Shown: positions 33,241-42,119 of the stretch, one piece after another
How positions within the stretch are numbered: position 1 is the stretch's first letter
How the letters are laid out: every line of letters starts with the position of its first letter
Assembly: GCF_004681185.1 (NCBI RefSeq)
Contig: NZ_SRIF01000003.1
Span: 246,330 to 310,329, forward strand
Length of the DNA: 64,000 nucleotides
Direction: 5' to 3'
From: Haloarcula amylovorans
GTDB lineage: Archaea; Halobacteriota; Halobacteria; Halobacteriales; Haloarculaceae
Notes under the pieces: generated by a model
Databases searched by the model: none
The model's input: only the letters and a program-made list of their open reading frames with translations
What the model was told of the DNA's origin: nothing
Translations under genes and position numbers: made by a program

Positions 33241-34539
33241 CTAATCTATACCGTAGCCGTCCGTTTGTGGAGTTGACGCCTCCCACGAGGACTCTTTAGT
33301 AGCTGGTCGTGGCGGGGCGTCGGAATTCGGCATCGACGGCTGGTCGCCGGGAATCGGCTGGTCGCGCCAATTACCGGTGGGAAAATCGCCGACCTGTGCC
33401 TGCTGTTCGAGCGCGGTAAAAATGTCGGTCACCGCTTCACTTCCCCCACTCGCAGCTGTTTCAACGTCGGCTGGCAGGCTCGTCATGAACGTATTGTCGT
33501 GAAAGCGGTTCCCTCCGCCGGCTGGTTGCCCAAGTGCGAGATCAGCCTCCTGTGACTTCTCAACGTGATTGTCCCGGATCTCGTTGTCCGACGGCTCGAC
33601 GATATGTGGCTGGGCGACGATCCCAAATCGATCGTGCTCGCGCACGTGATTCTCGGCGATGACGTTCTCGGAGCCACCCCACAGCAGGATTCCCATCCCG
33701 AGCAGCGGGTACGACGGCAGCGCTGGTGCATCCGGATTGTTGTTCGCATATACTTCGTTGTCGACGATACAGGACCCACTCTGAGGCGGATCCGCCCGAT
33801 CTAGCGTGTTCGGGAAGATGCCTACCTTGTTATGTCGCCAGACAGAATCACTGACAGTCAATGGCCCGCCCGTACTCGTCCCTGAGTAGCCGATCGCATT
33901 GTGTTCAGCAACGACATCGGTAACCACAGCATCGTATGGACGGTTGCGACCGAGATAGAATCCGGCGTCAGGGTGTCCCGACGCGTAACTGTGTTCGAAC
34001 CGTCCGTCTCGTGCATTGTAGGCGTAGATTCCGTAGTACCCATTGTTGTATGCGGTCAGAAAGCTCCCACGAAACCCATCGACGTTGGTCCAGTAGAACG
34101 CTGTCCCGCGATAGTACCGGGCAGTGAGATTTTCGAGGGCGACGCCATCGGCTCCCACCTCGATTGCATTGCCTCGTTCGAACTCCCCGTCCAAAACGAC
34201 TGCATTCCGATCGCGTCCCCGCACTGTTACATCCGGTGTCGATACCGTGACCGCTTCATAGTACGTGCCTGGAGCCACCAAGACGAGATCACCAGCTTCA
34301 GTGGCGTCGACGCCAGCCTGCATCGTGGGATATTCATCGGGAACCAGGTGAGTATCGTACTCAGGCCTCCTGCGGGTTGTCGTGGCTGTAGGGTTGGTAT
34401 TGTCGGTCCCGTTCGTGCTGCTGGTCTGTTGTGATTCGTTTGCCCCCGGCGGCGTCATGCCACACCCAGCTATCCCGGCGACGCCGAGGCTACTTGCCAT
34501 CCGGAGCACGTGACGTCTCGACACCGGGCTCATGCTCAC
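33241..34539 (-). CDS. Exported right-handed beta-helix (NosD/pectate-lyase-type) lipoprotein
   Basis: The protein has 432 residues. The N-terminus is a Tat lipoprotein signal: SRRHVLRMASSLGVAGIAGC with the lipobox AGC and a Thr/Asn-rich linker after it. The rest is a right-handed parallel beta-helix: YPTMQAGVDATEAGDLVLVA, then many N-x-I/V and G-x-Y repeats such as NGYYGIYAYNARDGRFEHSY, then NEIRDNHVEKSQ and NRFHDNTF. Such proteins bind or cleave polysaccharides, or scaffold; no catalytic set can be fixed. It is divergent from the gene at 34634. Confidence 0.85.
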   Translation of the reverse strand: MSMSPVSRRHVLRMASSLGVAGIAGCGMTPPGANESQQTSSTNGTDNTNPTATTTRRRPEYDTHLVPDEYPTMQAGVDATEAGDLVLVAPGTYYEAVTVSTPDVTVRGRDRNAVVLDGEFERGNAIEVGADGVALENLTARYYRGTAFYWTNVDGFRGSFLTAYNNGYYGIYAYNARDGRFEHSYASGHPDAGFYLGRNRPYDAVVTDVVAEHNAIGYSGTSTGGPLTVSDSVWRHNKVGIFPNTLDRADPPQSGSCIVDNEVYANNNPDAPALPSYPLLGMGILLWGGSENVIAENHVREHDRFGIVAQPHIVEPSDNEIRDNHVEKSQEADLALGQPAGGGNRFHDNTFMTSLPADVETAASGGSEAVTDIFTALEQQAQVGDFPTGNWRDQPIPGDQPSMPNSDAPPRPATKESSWEASTPQTDGYGID

Positions 34540-34633
34540 TGTATTCAGAAGCAGGCTACTTAGTCAATCGCTCCGTTCAGCGGTAGTTCGCGGTTACTGT
34601 ACGCCGGCGCGGATTCGCAAACAGGTCCGGACG

Positions 34634-34873
34634 ATGGTTCTAGAAGAGGGTCGTGAATTTGGTCTTCATCTGAACGACGACTTATATCCCCGCGTGATCG
34701 AAGATATGTGGGCAGAGAACTGGCCGGAGCTGATGACTCTCGATGTCTCGTTCACGCCTGCCGACGTGTATCCACTGGTCGCGAAGCGATGCATCACCGA
34801 GCTTCGGAAAATGCAAACGAACGCGGAACTGAACGAGACGGACCCAACAGCTGTCTGGAAGCATCTGTTCTGA
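34634..34873 (+). CDS. Small conserved-looking protein upstream of parA
   Basis: A 79-residue acidic protein beginning MVLEEGREFGLHLNDDLYPR and containing DMWAENWPELMTLDVSFTPA and VAKRCITELRK. It has no cysteine cluster or membrane segment, although one Cys lies near the C-terminus. It is not recognised. ATG at 34634 is preferred because the upstream extension would overlap the beta-helix gene and is basic. It lies about 130 bases before parA in the same direction. Confidence 0.5.
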   Translation: MVLEEGREFGLHLNDDLYPRVIEDMWAENWPELMTLDVSFTPADVYPLVAKRCITELRKMQTNAELNETDPTAVWKHLF

Positions 34874-34972
34874 GGTTCTCAGTAGACAAGCGAATACGAG
34901 GCTTAGCCTCAGGAATAGAGCCACTATTCAGTGTCACAAACCATTCCAATGATATTTGTCTGACGTAGATAT

Positions 34973-34995
34973 TTGTATCTCCGATATGGATACAA
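34973..34995 (+). promoter_or_regulatory. Inverted repeat TTGTATC-N9-GATACAA directly before parA
   Basis: The 7-base arms are exact complements and lie 9 bases before the parA ATG at 35005. The half-site GTATC is the same motif that is repeated eleven times downstream of parB. AATATCTGTATATGG follows immediately. This is a likely autoregulatory operator for the partition operon. It probably overlaps the transcription start of a leaderless message. Confidence 0.65.
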
Positions 34996-35004
34996 TATCT
35001 GTAT

Positions 35005-35862
35005 ATGGCATCAGTGCAACGGGCAGCAACATACGTGGAGAAGGGTGGCGTCGGAAAAACGACCAGTGCTGCCCACATCGCCGTTGCTGCACACAATATG
35101 GGACACGAGGTCCTACTCGTCGACCTCGCCGGAACACAGAACGATCTGGCCACACAATTTGGCCTCTCCATCGGTGAGGAGGATAGCGACACCGATAGCA
35201 GTGTCTCGATCGACGCGCCGATCTCGGCTGTCTTCGGTGATGATTGGGAGTTCTTGCGAGATAACATCGACGACCTCCTCGACCGGATGACGTTCTCGAC
35301 CGACGAGGGGCCGGACCTTATCCCGGCGGACCCAGGACTGGGCGGTGCCGACAACAACCTCGCGAACGTTGCACTCGAAGAACGCTACCAGAAACTCGAT
35401 GAGTTCGTCGACGACCTCGTCGCCGAGCAGTACGACCTCGTCATCTTCGACCTTCCCGGGAAGGAAGATAACATCGCCCTCAACGGTCTCTTCGCTGCTC
35501 GGAATGTGGTTGCCCCACTAAAGCCCGGTGCCTTCGAGCGTGATCAGTTGCAGAAACTGGACGCAACGCTGGACGAGATCAGTGCTGACCTCGACGTGGA
35601 TCTCGGTCTGGCGCTAATTATCCCCACGATTATCAGCAGCCAAGAGACCCTCTCAGAATCGTTCGTTACACACGTGTCCGAAGAATATCCGGGGATCGTC
35701 GGTGAGCCTGTCACGAAGACTGCTGATATCGGCAACAACCAGAACGCTGGCCGGACGCTATACGCCGTTCCTGACGATGAACTCTATGCGACGGGGACGC
35801 GGGCCCGCGAGGCGTACAGTGCGAACACCGAGCAGTTACTTTCACAACTCACAGACCGATGA
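35005..35862 (+). CDS. parA: ParA-type partition ATPase
   Basis: A 285-residue deviant-Walker ATPase of plasmid partition. Walker A is EKGGVGKTTSAAH near the start (residues about 12-20, deviant K-G-G-x-G-K-T-T). Walker A' is VLLVDLAGTQNDLA, and Walker B is YDLVIFDLPGKED. LKPGAFERDQLQKL and ALIIPTIIS follow the usual ParA order. ParA moves plasmid DNA by a nucleoid-bound gradient. It overlaps the next gene by ATGA, and candidate centromere repeats lie behind the operon, so this is a complete partition cassette of a plasmid or integrated replicon. Confidence 0.9.
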   Translation: MASVQRAATYVEKGGVGKTTSAAHIAVAAHNMGHEVLLVDLAGTQNDLATQFGLSIGEEDSDTDSSVSIDAPISAVFGDDWEFLRDNIDDLLDRMTFSTDEGPDLIPADPGLGGADNNLANVALEERYQKLDEFVDDLVAEQYDLVIFDLPGKEDNIALNGLFAARNVVAPLKPGAFERDQLQKLDATLDEISADLDVDLGLALIIPTIISSQETLSESFVTHVSEEYPGIVGEPVTKTADIGNNQNAGRTLYAVPDDELYATGTRAREAYSANTEQLLSQLTDR

Positions 35863-36278
35863 GCGACACTAGTGACGACCGCGACCCCGAAGAACTACTC
35901 GAACAGTCCAAAGAACAGAAGCGCCATCGTAGTCAACCCCAACAGAACAGCGAGGCTGAGTCTGGGGGCCCGCCGCTGGAGGAGTACATTGCCGACGTCT
36001 ACGGCGAGCTCGACGCTGGTGAAGCACCGACGAACCTGACCATGCGAGATCGGAATCTCGCAGCACTGATTCGTGGCCTCGACGAGGCGGGCCAACTCGA
36101 TGCCGTCGGGGCCGATGTTCGTGATCATCTAAATAGAGATGCTGCGGACTCGGAAAGTCGAGGCTCAGTTCTGGGCCTCCTTGTCCGAGTAGGACTCAAT
36201 GAGGTTCGCCCCGACCTTATCGAAGCGGGCGAAGCAGGGTACGAAACGTTCACCGAACGCCAAGAAACACAGTTTTGA
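35859..36278 (+). CDS. ParB-like centromere-binding partner of ParA
   Basis: A 139-residue acidic protein. The first about 50 residues are disordered and Gln/Glu-rich (SKEQKRHRSQPQQNSEAESG). The C-terminal part is helical (EEYIADVYGELDAGEAPTNL, RDRNLAALIRGLDEAGQLDA, GSVLGLLVRVGLNEVRPDLI) and may be a small ribbon-helix-helix or winged helix. It does not resemble bacterial ParB with its ParB-N nuclease-like domain. Its job is inferred from the ATGA overlap with parA and from the repeat array that follows. It is a haloarchaeal-type second partition protein. Confidence 0.65.
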   Translation: MSDTSDDRDPEELLEQSKEQKRHRSQPQQNSEAESGGPPLEEYIADVYGELDAGEAPTNLTMRDRNLAALIRGLDEAGQLDAVGADVRDHLNRDAADSESRGSVLGLLVRVGLNEVRPDLIEAGEAGYETFTERQETQF

Positions 36279-36451
36279 GCCGCCGTTTTTGCGTCGTTAT
36301 CACCCTGGATCACGTGGTCTGAGAGAGCGACATTCTCTCATCAGTCTGACTAGCCCCGCTGTCTCGAACGACCCCGAGAAACTTGGCCTGTTCCGCCTGC
36401 AGAATACCAGCCTACAGCGTCTTCTTTTCTCATGTCTTGTATACATATCCT

Positions 36452-36625
36452 GTATCTGTATCTAGTATCTAGACTACGAATCTGTATCTTGAATCTGGCT
36501 AGTATCTGTGGGTTCTGTATCAACGTTGTGTAGATTGGTGGCGGATTCTTGAGATAGAGCCGTATTTTGTATCTATATTCTGTATCCGCTTCATGTATCC
36601 GTATCTGGCATCCTGATTTCGTATC
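36452..36625. repeat. Cluster of eleven GTATC motifs, candidate partition site
   Basis: Within about 175 bases the sequence GTATC occurs eleven times on the plus strand (starts at 36452, 36458, 36465, 36484, 36502, 36517, 36569, 36582, 36595, 36601 and 36621), often as CTGTATCTG or TGTATCC. The spacing is irregular. It begins about 170 bases after parB, and the parA operator uses the same half-site. I read it as the centromere (parC/parS) of the partition system. Iterons of a lost replication origin are an alternative. GTATC in the other orientation is not enriched. Confidence 0.65.
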
Positions 36626-36694
36626 TGTGTTGGATATCCCGATTCCGCATCCATACCACATATCTGAATAGGCGATTCGTCTTCCGCTTTCAGA

Positions 36695-37042
36695 GGAGTC
36701 TTAGTCCTCGAATACAAGGCGAAGGTTGAGGGAATCGAGGTCGTGGAAGTGTCTGAGCGTGGCACGAGTAAGACGTGTTCTGTGTGCGGGAGAGAAGATG
36801 AGAGCCAGCGTATTGAGCGCGGCTTGTACATCTGTGAGGCGTGCGATGCAGCGTTCAACGCTGACGTGAACGGGGCGGAGAACATCCGTCTCGACATCAG
36901 CGAAGAAGAAAGTAACTCCGAGTCTGCACCCAGTCTAGGTGGGGATAGGAGTACCGGCTGGTTGGCACAGCCCGGAGTCTACCTGTACGACTTGTCCAGC
37001 GGATTCCAACCGCAAGAACAAGTGGTAGACTGCAAACCTTAA
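36695..37042 (+). mobile_element. TnpB C-terminal remnant with zinc ribbon
   Basis: The plus-strand frame encodes LVLEYKAKVEGIEVVEVSER, then the zinc ribbon GTSKTCSVCGREDESQRIER, GLYICEACDAAFNADVNGAE (Cys-x2-Cys twice) and the NGAENIRLDI motif of TnpB. It ends CKP at 37042. The last RuvC acid is the Asp in NADVNGAEN. The first two thirds of TnpB are missing. A 6-bp hairpin with loop TTCA lies 20 bases downstream, as at the right end of IS200/IS605 elements. Confidence 0.85.
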
Positions 37043-37062
37043 TATCCCAACCTCGGGATTCC

Positions 37063-37078
37063 TCCGCCTTCAGGCGGA
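37063..37078 (+). other. Right-end hairpin of an IS200/IS605-type element
   Basis: TCCGCC and GGCGGA pair around the loop TTCA. Such a hairpin followed by a short tail (AAGATGTCAA here) is typical of the right end recognised by TnpA in this family, and lies within the region that gives the TnpB guide (omega) RNA. It follows the TnpB remnant stop by 20 bases. Confidence 0.65.
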
Positions 37079-37165
37079 AGAAGATGTCAAGTCCGCGGTC
37101 AGAACTAGATAAAGAATTCTACCCAGTGCAATTCAATAGATAATAGTATAAAATAAAGTAGAACG

Positions 37166-38328
37166 CTACTCGTCGGTGAGGACTTCGTTAGTGATTTCGG
37201 CGACTTCTCCGGCTTTGATATCTGCGTACATCTCCGATGTAGTGCTGGGGTCTTTGTGCCGGAGTGCTTTCTGTGCCGCCTCATGGCCATGCCCTTTGTA
37301 TAGCGCTTTGCTGATTCCCCGCCGAGCTCCATGCGGCTTCAGATACTCGTGTTCCTCTTCGACATCGATACGGCCCTCGTTGCACAGACGCTGGAGGATG
37401 TTCCGGACTGTAGTAGTTGTAATACTCGGTGGTTGGATGTTATTCGCTGCAAGGTACTCATCGAGTGGTCATCATCGCCACGGTCACCGTCGGCCCGATT
37501 TTCGAGCGCCGAGAGCGTTGGCCGATGTCCTGTTGGAAACACTGGCCAGTCGTCGGTGGGCGGTCGCTGGACGCGTTTCAGTTGTTCAAGAGCAGTATGG
37601 GCCATCGGCGGGTACTGAGCAGACTCTATCTCTTGGGACTTCCCGAGGACTGTCAGTCGGTTTTCATCTGGATCTAAGTCCGTCCAGTGTAGACCATCGC
37701 GGCGGTCGTCACTTGGATCGCGGAATAGTTCGGCGCTCCTCGCGCCAGTGTACGCGAGCAGGTAGACGATGGCACGGTCACGAACTGGGCGACTAGCATC
37801 TAGTCCGTCTTCGTCGATAGCCGCGTGCGCTTGTTCATCGACGTAGGCGACGAGCTGGCGTCGTTCGTGCTCCGACCATGTCTGTTCGTCGCTGTCATTG
37901 ACGCCGAGACTCTGCTCTGGGAGTTCCTGCACGACGTGTTGCTGTTTGGCTGGGTTCTCGGTGAGATAGCCCCACTCGACGCAGTATGAGAGGAATGAGC
38001 GGACATAGCTGTAGTATTGATGTGCAGTCTGGCCTGTAATGCCGTCTTCATCGTCAGGGTCGTTGACTCGCGCCCGGACGCGCTGCGAGAGGTATTGCGC
38101 CCACTTTCCAAGGAGTTGGTCGGAGGCGTCGCCGACGTTCTCAACGCCGCGGTCGTTGGCCCAGGAAAGCCAGTCGCCGACAACTCTGTCGAGTTCCCCC
38201 GCGTACCTGCCTCCAGTTCCTTTTCGACGCGAGTTCACGAACTGCTGCTTGGCCTCTTCGAGGGTCTGAACTCGACGCGTGTCTGGAAATATCTGGAGAC
38301 GATGGGGTTCGACACGACACGATACCAT
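37166..38328 (-). pseudogene. Tyrosine recombinase/integrase broken by a frameshift
   Basis: Two frames together encode an archaeal phage-type integrase of about 387 residues. The N-terminal core-binding domain is followed by the catalytic domain with the first Arg in LAYTGARSAEL and the Lys region VLGKSQEIE. The frame changes near 37475. The other frame then gives PLDEYLAANNIQPPSITTTT, the H-x-x-R box HGARRGISKA, the second His in GHEAAQKALRHKD, and the nucleophile Tyr in SEMYADI, ending at 37166. All five catalytic positions survive, so the mutation may be recent or a sequencing error. It lies between the partition locus and the catabolic island and may have inserted either. Confidence 0.8.
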
Positions 38329-38376
38329 CCAATCACTGACCAAATATACGCTGACGAGATGATTTCCGATGATCAC

Positions 38377-38781
38377 GCTCGGCGTGTGCGTCTAGAATTC
38401 GCACAACTGCTTCACCAAGACGTTCACCGGATCCAGAATAAGCAATAACAACGATCTCCTCAGTAACTCAGTTTCTCGGTGCTACTCGCTTGAATTGACC
38501 GTTCTCAGAACCTTGTTAGGGAAGAGCCGCAGCAATGCGGTATATGAGAGTTAAACACCCGTAAACGATGCCTCGAAAGTGACCCAGAGATATGAATTTG
38601 CAGAGATGTTCAGTATCGTTGCTTAGTCCGTGTCTCGGAATTCAATTGGGATTAATACCGTTTGTAAGGGCATGGATAGCCATCTCTTCTCGGGGTGCGA
38701 TTCATCGAAGGATAGTCTCTTTGGCTGAACGAGAAAGGTATATTCGTTGGTATTGTCCTACAGTATATTGTAAGACTTCCC
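38377..38781. other. Intergenic region at the left border of the catabolic island
   Basis: No convincing gene is visible in these 400 bases. Base composition changes from G/C-rich to AT-richer here, around 38560-38640. It holds the upstream region of the gene at 38782, including AT-rich GTATATTCG and CAGTATATTG stretches that may be its promoter. I found no clear direct-repeat attachment site. Confidence 0.4.
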
Positions 38782-40119
38782 ATGTTCCCTAATAGTGACT
38801 CTGTCGCCAATTCAGCACTACGTGAGACGGCGATGAAGTGTGCTCTCGCGAGTATTAACGCCGCTCACCCAAGATCGGTGATAACAGATAAAGTGAAAAT
38901 TGACGACGGACTACTTGAAATAGACGACATATCATACTACTTGGATGACTACAAAAATATCTATGTTACTGGGGGTGGCAACGTCGCGGGCCATGTAGCC
39001 GCAGAATTAGAAAATTTGCTTGGGAATAAAATCACTGAGGGAGTGGTTGTCACCGATGATATAGTCGAAACAGAACGAATCAATGTTGTTGAAGGGAATT
39101 ATCCCCTTCCAGGCGAGAAGTCAATGTTAGGGACGCAGAAAGTCCTGAACCTTGCCAATAGCGTTGAAGAAGATGACCTCGTACTCGGAATTATTTCTGG
39201 TGGTGGTAGTCCTCTGCTAACAGCACCTGTTCCAGAAACCACTCTTGCAGACATTCAAAAAATAACTAAAGAGCTGTTTACATATGGAGTGAGTGACCGA
39301 CATGTGAATGTTATCAGAAAGCACCTTTCTGCGATCAAAGGTGGGCAGCTGGCACGTGCTGTTGCTCCTGCATCTCTTGTAACGATATTGTTCAGCGATG
39401 TTATCAGTCAGCGCCAGACAGCTGTCGCGAGTGGTCCAACACTACCTGATAATTCAACCTACAGTGATGCAATCAATATACTGAATCGGCATGAAGTAGA
39501 GCCACCAGAACGCATCAGAAACTTTCTGAAGCGAGGACAAAACGGCGCCCATCCGGAGACGCCGACATCAGATGACGAGATCTTCGAACGGGTATCATGC
39601 CATACTCTAGCAACAGGCAGAACCGCGCTTGAAGGCGCACGCAAAAAGGCAGAATCGTTAGGTTATAACACTCATATCATCACATCGAGACTTCGTGGAG
39701 ATGCACAGGAGATAGCGAAGGCCTTCGTCGCGAGCGGCGAAGATTGCTATTTCTCGGGGGTACCCATCGAAACTCCAGTAGTACTTCTAGCGAACGGACA
39801 GACATCAACTCCGTCTTTCGGATCAGAGGAACTAGGACAAAATCAAACGTTTGCACTCAGTGCCGCTCTCGAGTTTCACGAATCACTCAACCAATCCGCT
39901 GCTCTCGCCAGCATCGGAACAGATGGTATAGACGGATATTCAAAATACGGTGGTGCTATCGTTGATTCACAATCGGTTACGAATCTCCATGAAGCTTGGA
40001 AGGTTGTTGGGACGGACAAAACGTCCGAATTTCTCGCAAAGAACGGAGATCTGCTTGAGGGAACTACAACCGGGACTAACGTGAATGATATTCACGTCCT
40101 CGTTATCGATGATAACTAA
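38782..40119 (+). CDS. Glycerate-2-kinase-like (GckA/MOFRL) protein with altered active-site motifs
   Basis: A 445-residue protein of the GckA family, which phosphorylates glycerate at C2. It shares YVTGGGNVAGHVAAELE, IRKHLSAIKGGQLARAVAPA and TGTNVNDIHVL with the convergent paralogue at 40116-41441. The family motif that reads GGETTVTVQG and GGPNQEFALSAALE in the paralogue is changed here to NGQTSTPSFG and LGQNQTFALSAALE, so a conserved Glu and two Gly are lost. Such changes suggest loss of catalysis or a new role. Its codons are AT-rich. The two genes overlap by four bases at their 3' ends. Confidence 0.8.
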   Translation: MFPNSDSVANSALRETAMKCALASINAAHPRSVITDKVKIDDGLLEIDDISYYLDDYKNIYVTGGGNVAGHVAAELENLLGNKITEGVVVTDDIVETERINVVEGNYPLPGEKSMLGTQKVLNLANSVEEDDLVLGIISGGGSPLLTAPVPETTLADIQKITKELFTYGVSDRHVNVIRKHLSAIKGGQLARAVAPASLVTILFSDVISQRQTAVASGPTLPDNSTYSDAINILNRHEVEPPERIRNFLKRGQNGAHPETPTSDDEIFERVSCHTLATGRTALEGARKKAESLGYNTHIITSRLRGDAQEIAKAFVASGEDCYFSGVPIETPVVLLANGQTSTPSFGSEELGQNQTFALSAALEFHESLNQSAALASIGTDGIDGYSKYGGAIVDSQSVTNLHEAWKVVGTDKTSEFLAKNGDLLEGTTTGTNVNDIHVLVIDDN

Positions 40120-41441
40120 ATATCTCCGACAACGATCACTCGAAGATCGTTGACATTTGTTCCAGTTGGACCCGTAAAGAGAAGGTCATCATGTTCAGCA
40201 AGGAACCCATATGCATCATTGTTAGCGAGAGCTTGCCGCCCCAATTCTTCGTCGATGACTGTCTTTCCGTCCACGAGAGCTCCCGCTGCATCGGTCGCCC
40301 CATCGATTCCGTCTGAGTCGACACTGGCTAGAACGACATCAGTGGGTACCTCCAAGGCTGCACTCAGTGCAAATTCCTGATTCGGACCGCCTTGCCCGTC
40401 ACCCTGGACAGTAACAGTGGTTTCTCCACCTGAAATAATGACAACCGGTGGTTCGACGGGATTACCGGTCTCGAGGATTTCTTCAGAGATGGCAGCGTGA
40501 GTAAGCGCGGCTTCTGCGGCTTCACCACGGATACGTGAGGAAAGAATATGTGCCTCTACGCCGTTTGCTGTCGCCTGTTCGGCCGCTCCTTCGAGGGCAT
40601 CGTATCCGGTTGCCAATACGTGATTCGTCGTGTTCTCGAACACTCGATGAGACGTATTTGGTGTCTCATCAATTTCACCTCGAGCGCCCCTTTCGAGTAG
40701 TTGTCGGACAGAATCCGGAACCGTGACTTTGTGACTATCTATTACGTTAAGTGCAGACCTAAACGTAGTTTTATCAGGCGCAATCGGGCCACTTGCTATG
40801 GTTGACAGATCGTCACCAATGACATCACTGAAGATTAGACCGACGATTGTTGATGGTGCGGCATCTCTTGCAAGTTGCCCACCCTTGATCTCTGAGAGAT
40901 GTTTTCGAACTGCGTTGATTTGATCAATTGATGCGCCGCTATGAAGCAGTTCGGATGTCGTTTCTTGGATGTCTTCGAGAGAGATATCTGCCCTCGGTGC
41001 AGTAAGTAGCGCACTTCCGCCACCGGCGATAATAGCAAGAACTAGATCGTTTTCCCCAGCTTTGGAAGCGAGGTGGCGCATCTGACGTGTATGTTCAACC
41101 CCTTCTGGACTAGGAACCGGGTGACTTCCCTGAAGAACCTCAACAGGATCAGCTTGCTCTATGTCATCAGTAACGACGATACCGTCAGTGATGATATCGT
41201 CCAGAACAGCCGTTAGTTCTGCAGCAATGTGGCCTGCTGCGTTACCACCACCAATAACATATATATTATCGTATTCTTCGAGATCATACTGTGAACTTTC
41301 GATCTGTAATATTCTACTATCTAGCGTGATTTTCTGATCGATGATATTCGTCGGTCTAGCCCGCTCGATTCCGGCAGCTAAACAGTCAAGTACTAGTCGT
41401 TGCTCTCGGGTTTCCCAGCGGTCTCTAGCGCTCTGAAACAT
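40116..41441 (-). CDS. Glycerate 2-kinase (GckA/MOFRL family)
   Basis: A 441-residue kinase with intact family motifs: VIGGGNAAGHIAAEL, AIIAGGGSALLTAPRA, RKHLSEIKGGQLA, SDVIGDDLSTIASGP, ISGGETTVTVQGDGQGGPNQ, EFALSAALE and PTGTNVNDLRV. It transfers phosphate from ATP to D-glycerate, giving 2-phosphoglycerate. The frame extends to a TTG at 41450; ATG at 41441 is chosen. It is the last gene of a probable operon DctP-DctQ-DctM-USP-PPC-kinase on the minus strand. It links the transported hydroxy-acid to central metabolism. Confidence 0.9.
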   Translation of the reverse strand: MFQSARDRWETREQRLVLDCLAAGIERARPTNIIDQKITLDSRILQIESSQYDLEEYDNIYVIGGGNAAGHIAAELTAVLDDIITDGIVVTDDIEQADPVEVLQGSHPVPSPEGVEHTRQMRHLASKAGENDLVLAIIAGGGSALLTAPRADISLEDIQETTSELLHSGASIDQINAVRKHLSEIKGGQLARDAAPSTIVGLIFSDVIGDDLSTIASGPIAPDKTTFRSALNVIDSHKVTVPDSVRQLLERGARGEIDETPNTSHRVFENTTNHVLATGYDALEGAAEQATANGVEAHILSSRIRGEAAEAALTHAAISEEILETGNPVEPPVVIISGGETTVTVQGDGQGGPNQEFALSAALEVPTDVVLASVDSDGIDGATDAAGALVDGKTVIDEELGRQALANNDAYGFLAEHDDLLFTGPTGTNVNDLRVIVVGDI

Positions 41442-41537
41442 ACTATACAAGAGAATGGGCGCATTAGAAAGCGTTTGGGTTATTTGATGAGAAAAGACGA
41501 GCAGGTTGAGAGACTATACTTAGAGCGATTTTGTGCC

Positions 41538-41975
41538 CTATTCTTCTGGCCTGAGAACGTTAACACCAAATTCATTCGGTGAGCGTATAATAGAAAGACC
41601 TTCAATAGGACGGATTACAATTTCACCAAGTGCGTTAACAATACAGCCTTCTTCAAGGTGGCCGACTACGGTCCGATCGCCATTGAATGCAGTCAGATGG
41701 ACGTGAGGCTGTTTATCAGCGATTGTCCCGCTGATTCCAGAGATTTCCCAACACTCCTCGGACTGAATGACCGTATTGCGGTCGCTGGTTGATTCGTCAA
41801 GATTCTCCGAGTGCAAATAATGGATCTCAAGTCGGTTAAGTGTTCCAATTCCAGAAATAACCGCACCCGTCTCAATGGCTTCGTCTCGACATACCTTTTT
41901 TATTGCTTTGAGAAGGTCGTCACCAGTATCCACTCGGACTACGATATGACCATCATCGGATTCAAAGGCTTCCAT
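41538..41975 (-). CDS. PPC-domain (DUF296) protein
   Basis: A 145-residue single-domain protein. The PPC pattern is clear: GHIVVRVDTGDDLLKAIKKV, then AVISGIGTLNRLEIHYLHSE, the metal-binding-type HVHLTAFNGDRTVVGHLEEG (His-x-His and the later His), and a last strand EIVIRPIEG. In plants this domain lies in AT-hook proteins; in prokaryotes it stands alone and probably forms trimers that bind a metal or small molecule. Its place between a USP and glycerate kinase in the TRAP operon suggests a metabolic or regulatory role. The first Met of the longer frame is not used; MEAFESDDG is the likely start. Confidence 0.8.
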   Translation of the reverse strand: MEAFESDDGHIVVRVDTGDDLLKAIKKVCRDEAIETGAVISGIGTLNRLEIHYLHSENLDESTSDRNTVIQSEECWEISGISGTIADKQPHVHLTAFNGDRTVVGHLEEGCIVNALGEIVIRPIEGLSIIRSPNEFGVNVLRPEE

Positions 41976-42119
41976 ATCAGTAATCACCAATCAGCTGTAT
42001 TCTCTCTTTACGGGTTGGACTACTATAGACCCAAAACAGCACTGTCCACCATAGAGACCATAGCTGCCGTTCACAGAATAATGTAGTTGAGGTTCCTGTT
42101 AATGACGAGGTTATTCTTA

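Noticed and set aside
36452..36625. CRISPR array
   Set aside because: The repeated unit is only 5-8 bases with irregular spacing and no unique spacers of constant length, and no cas gene is near.
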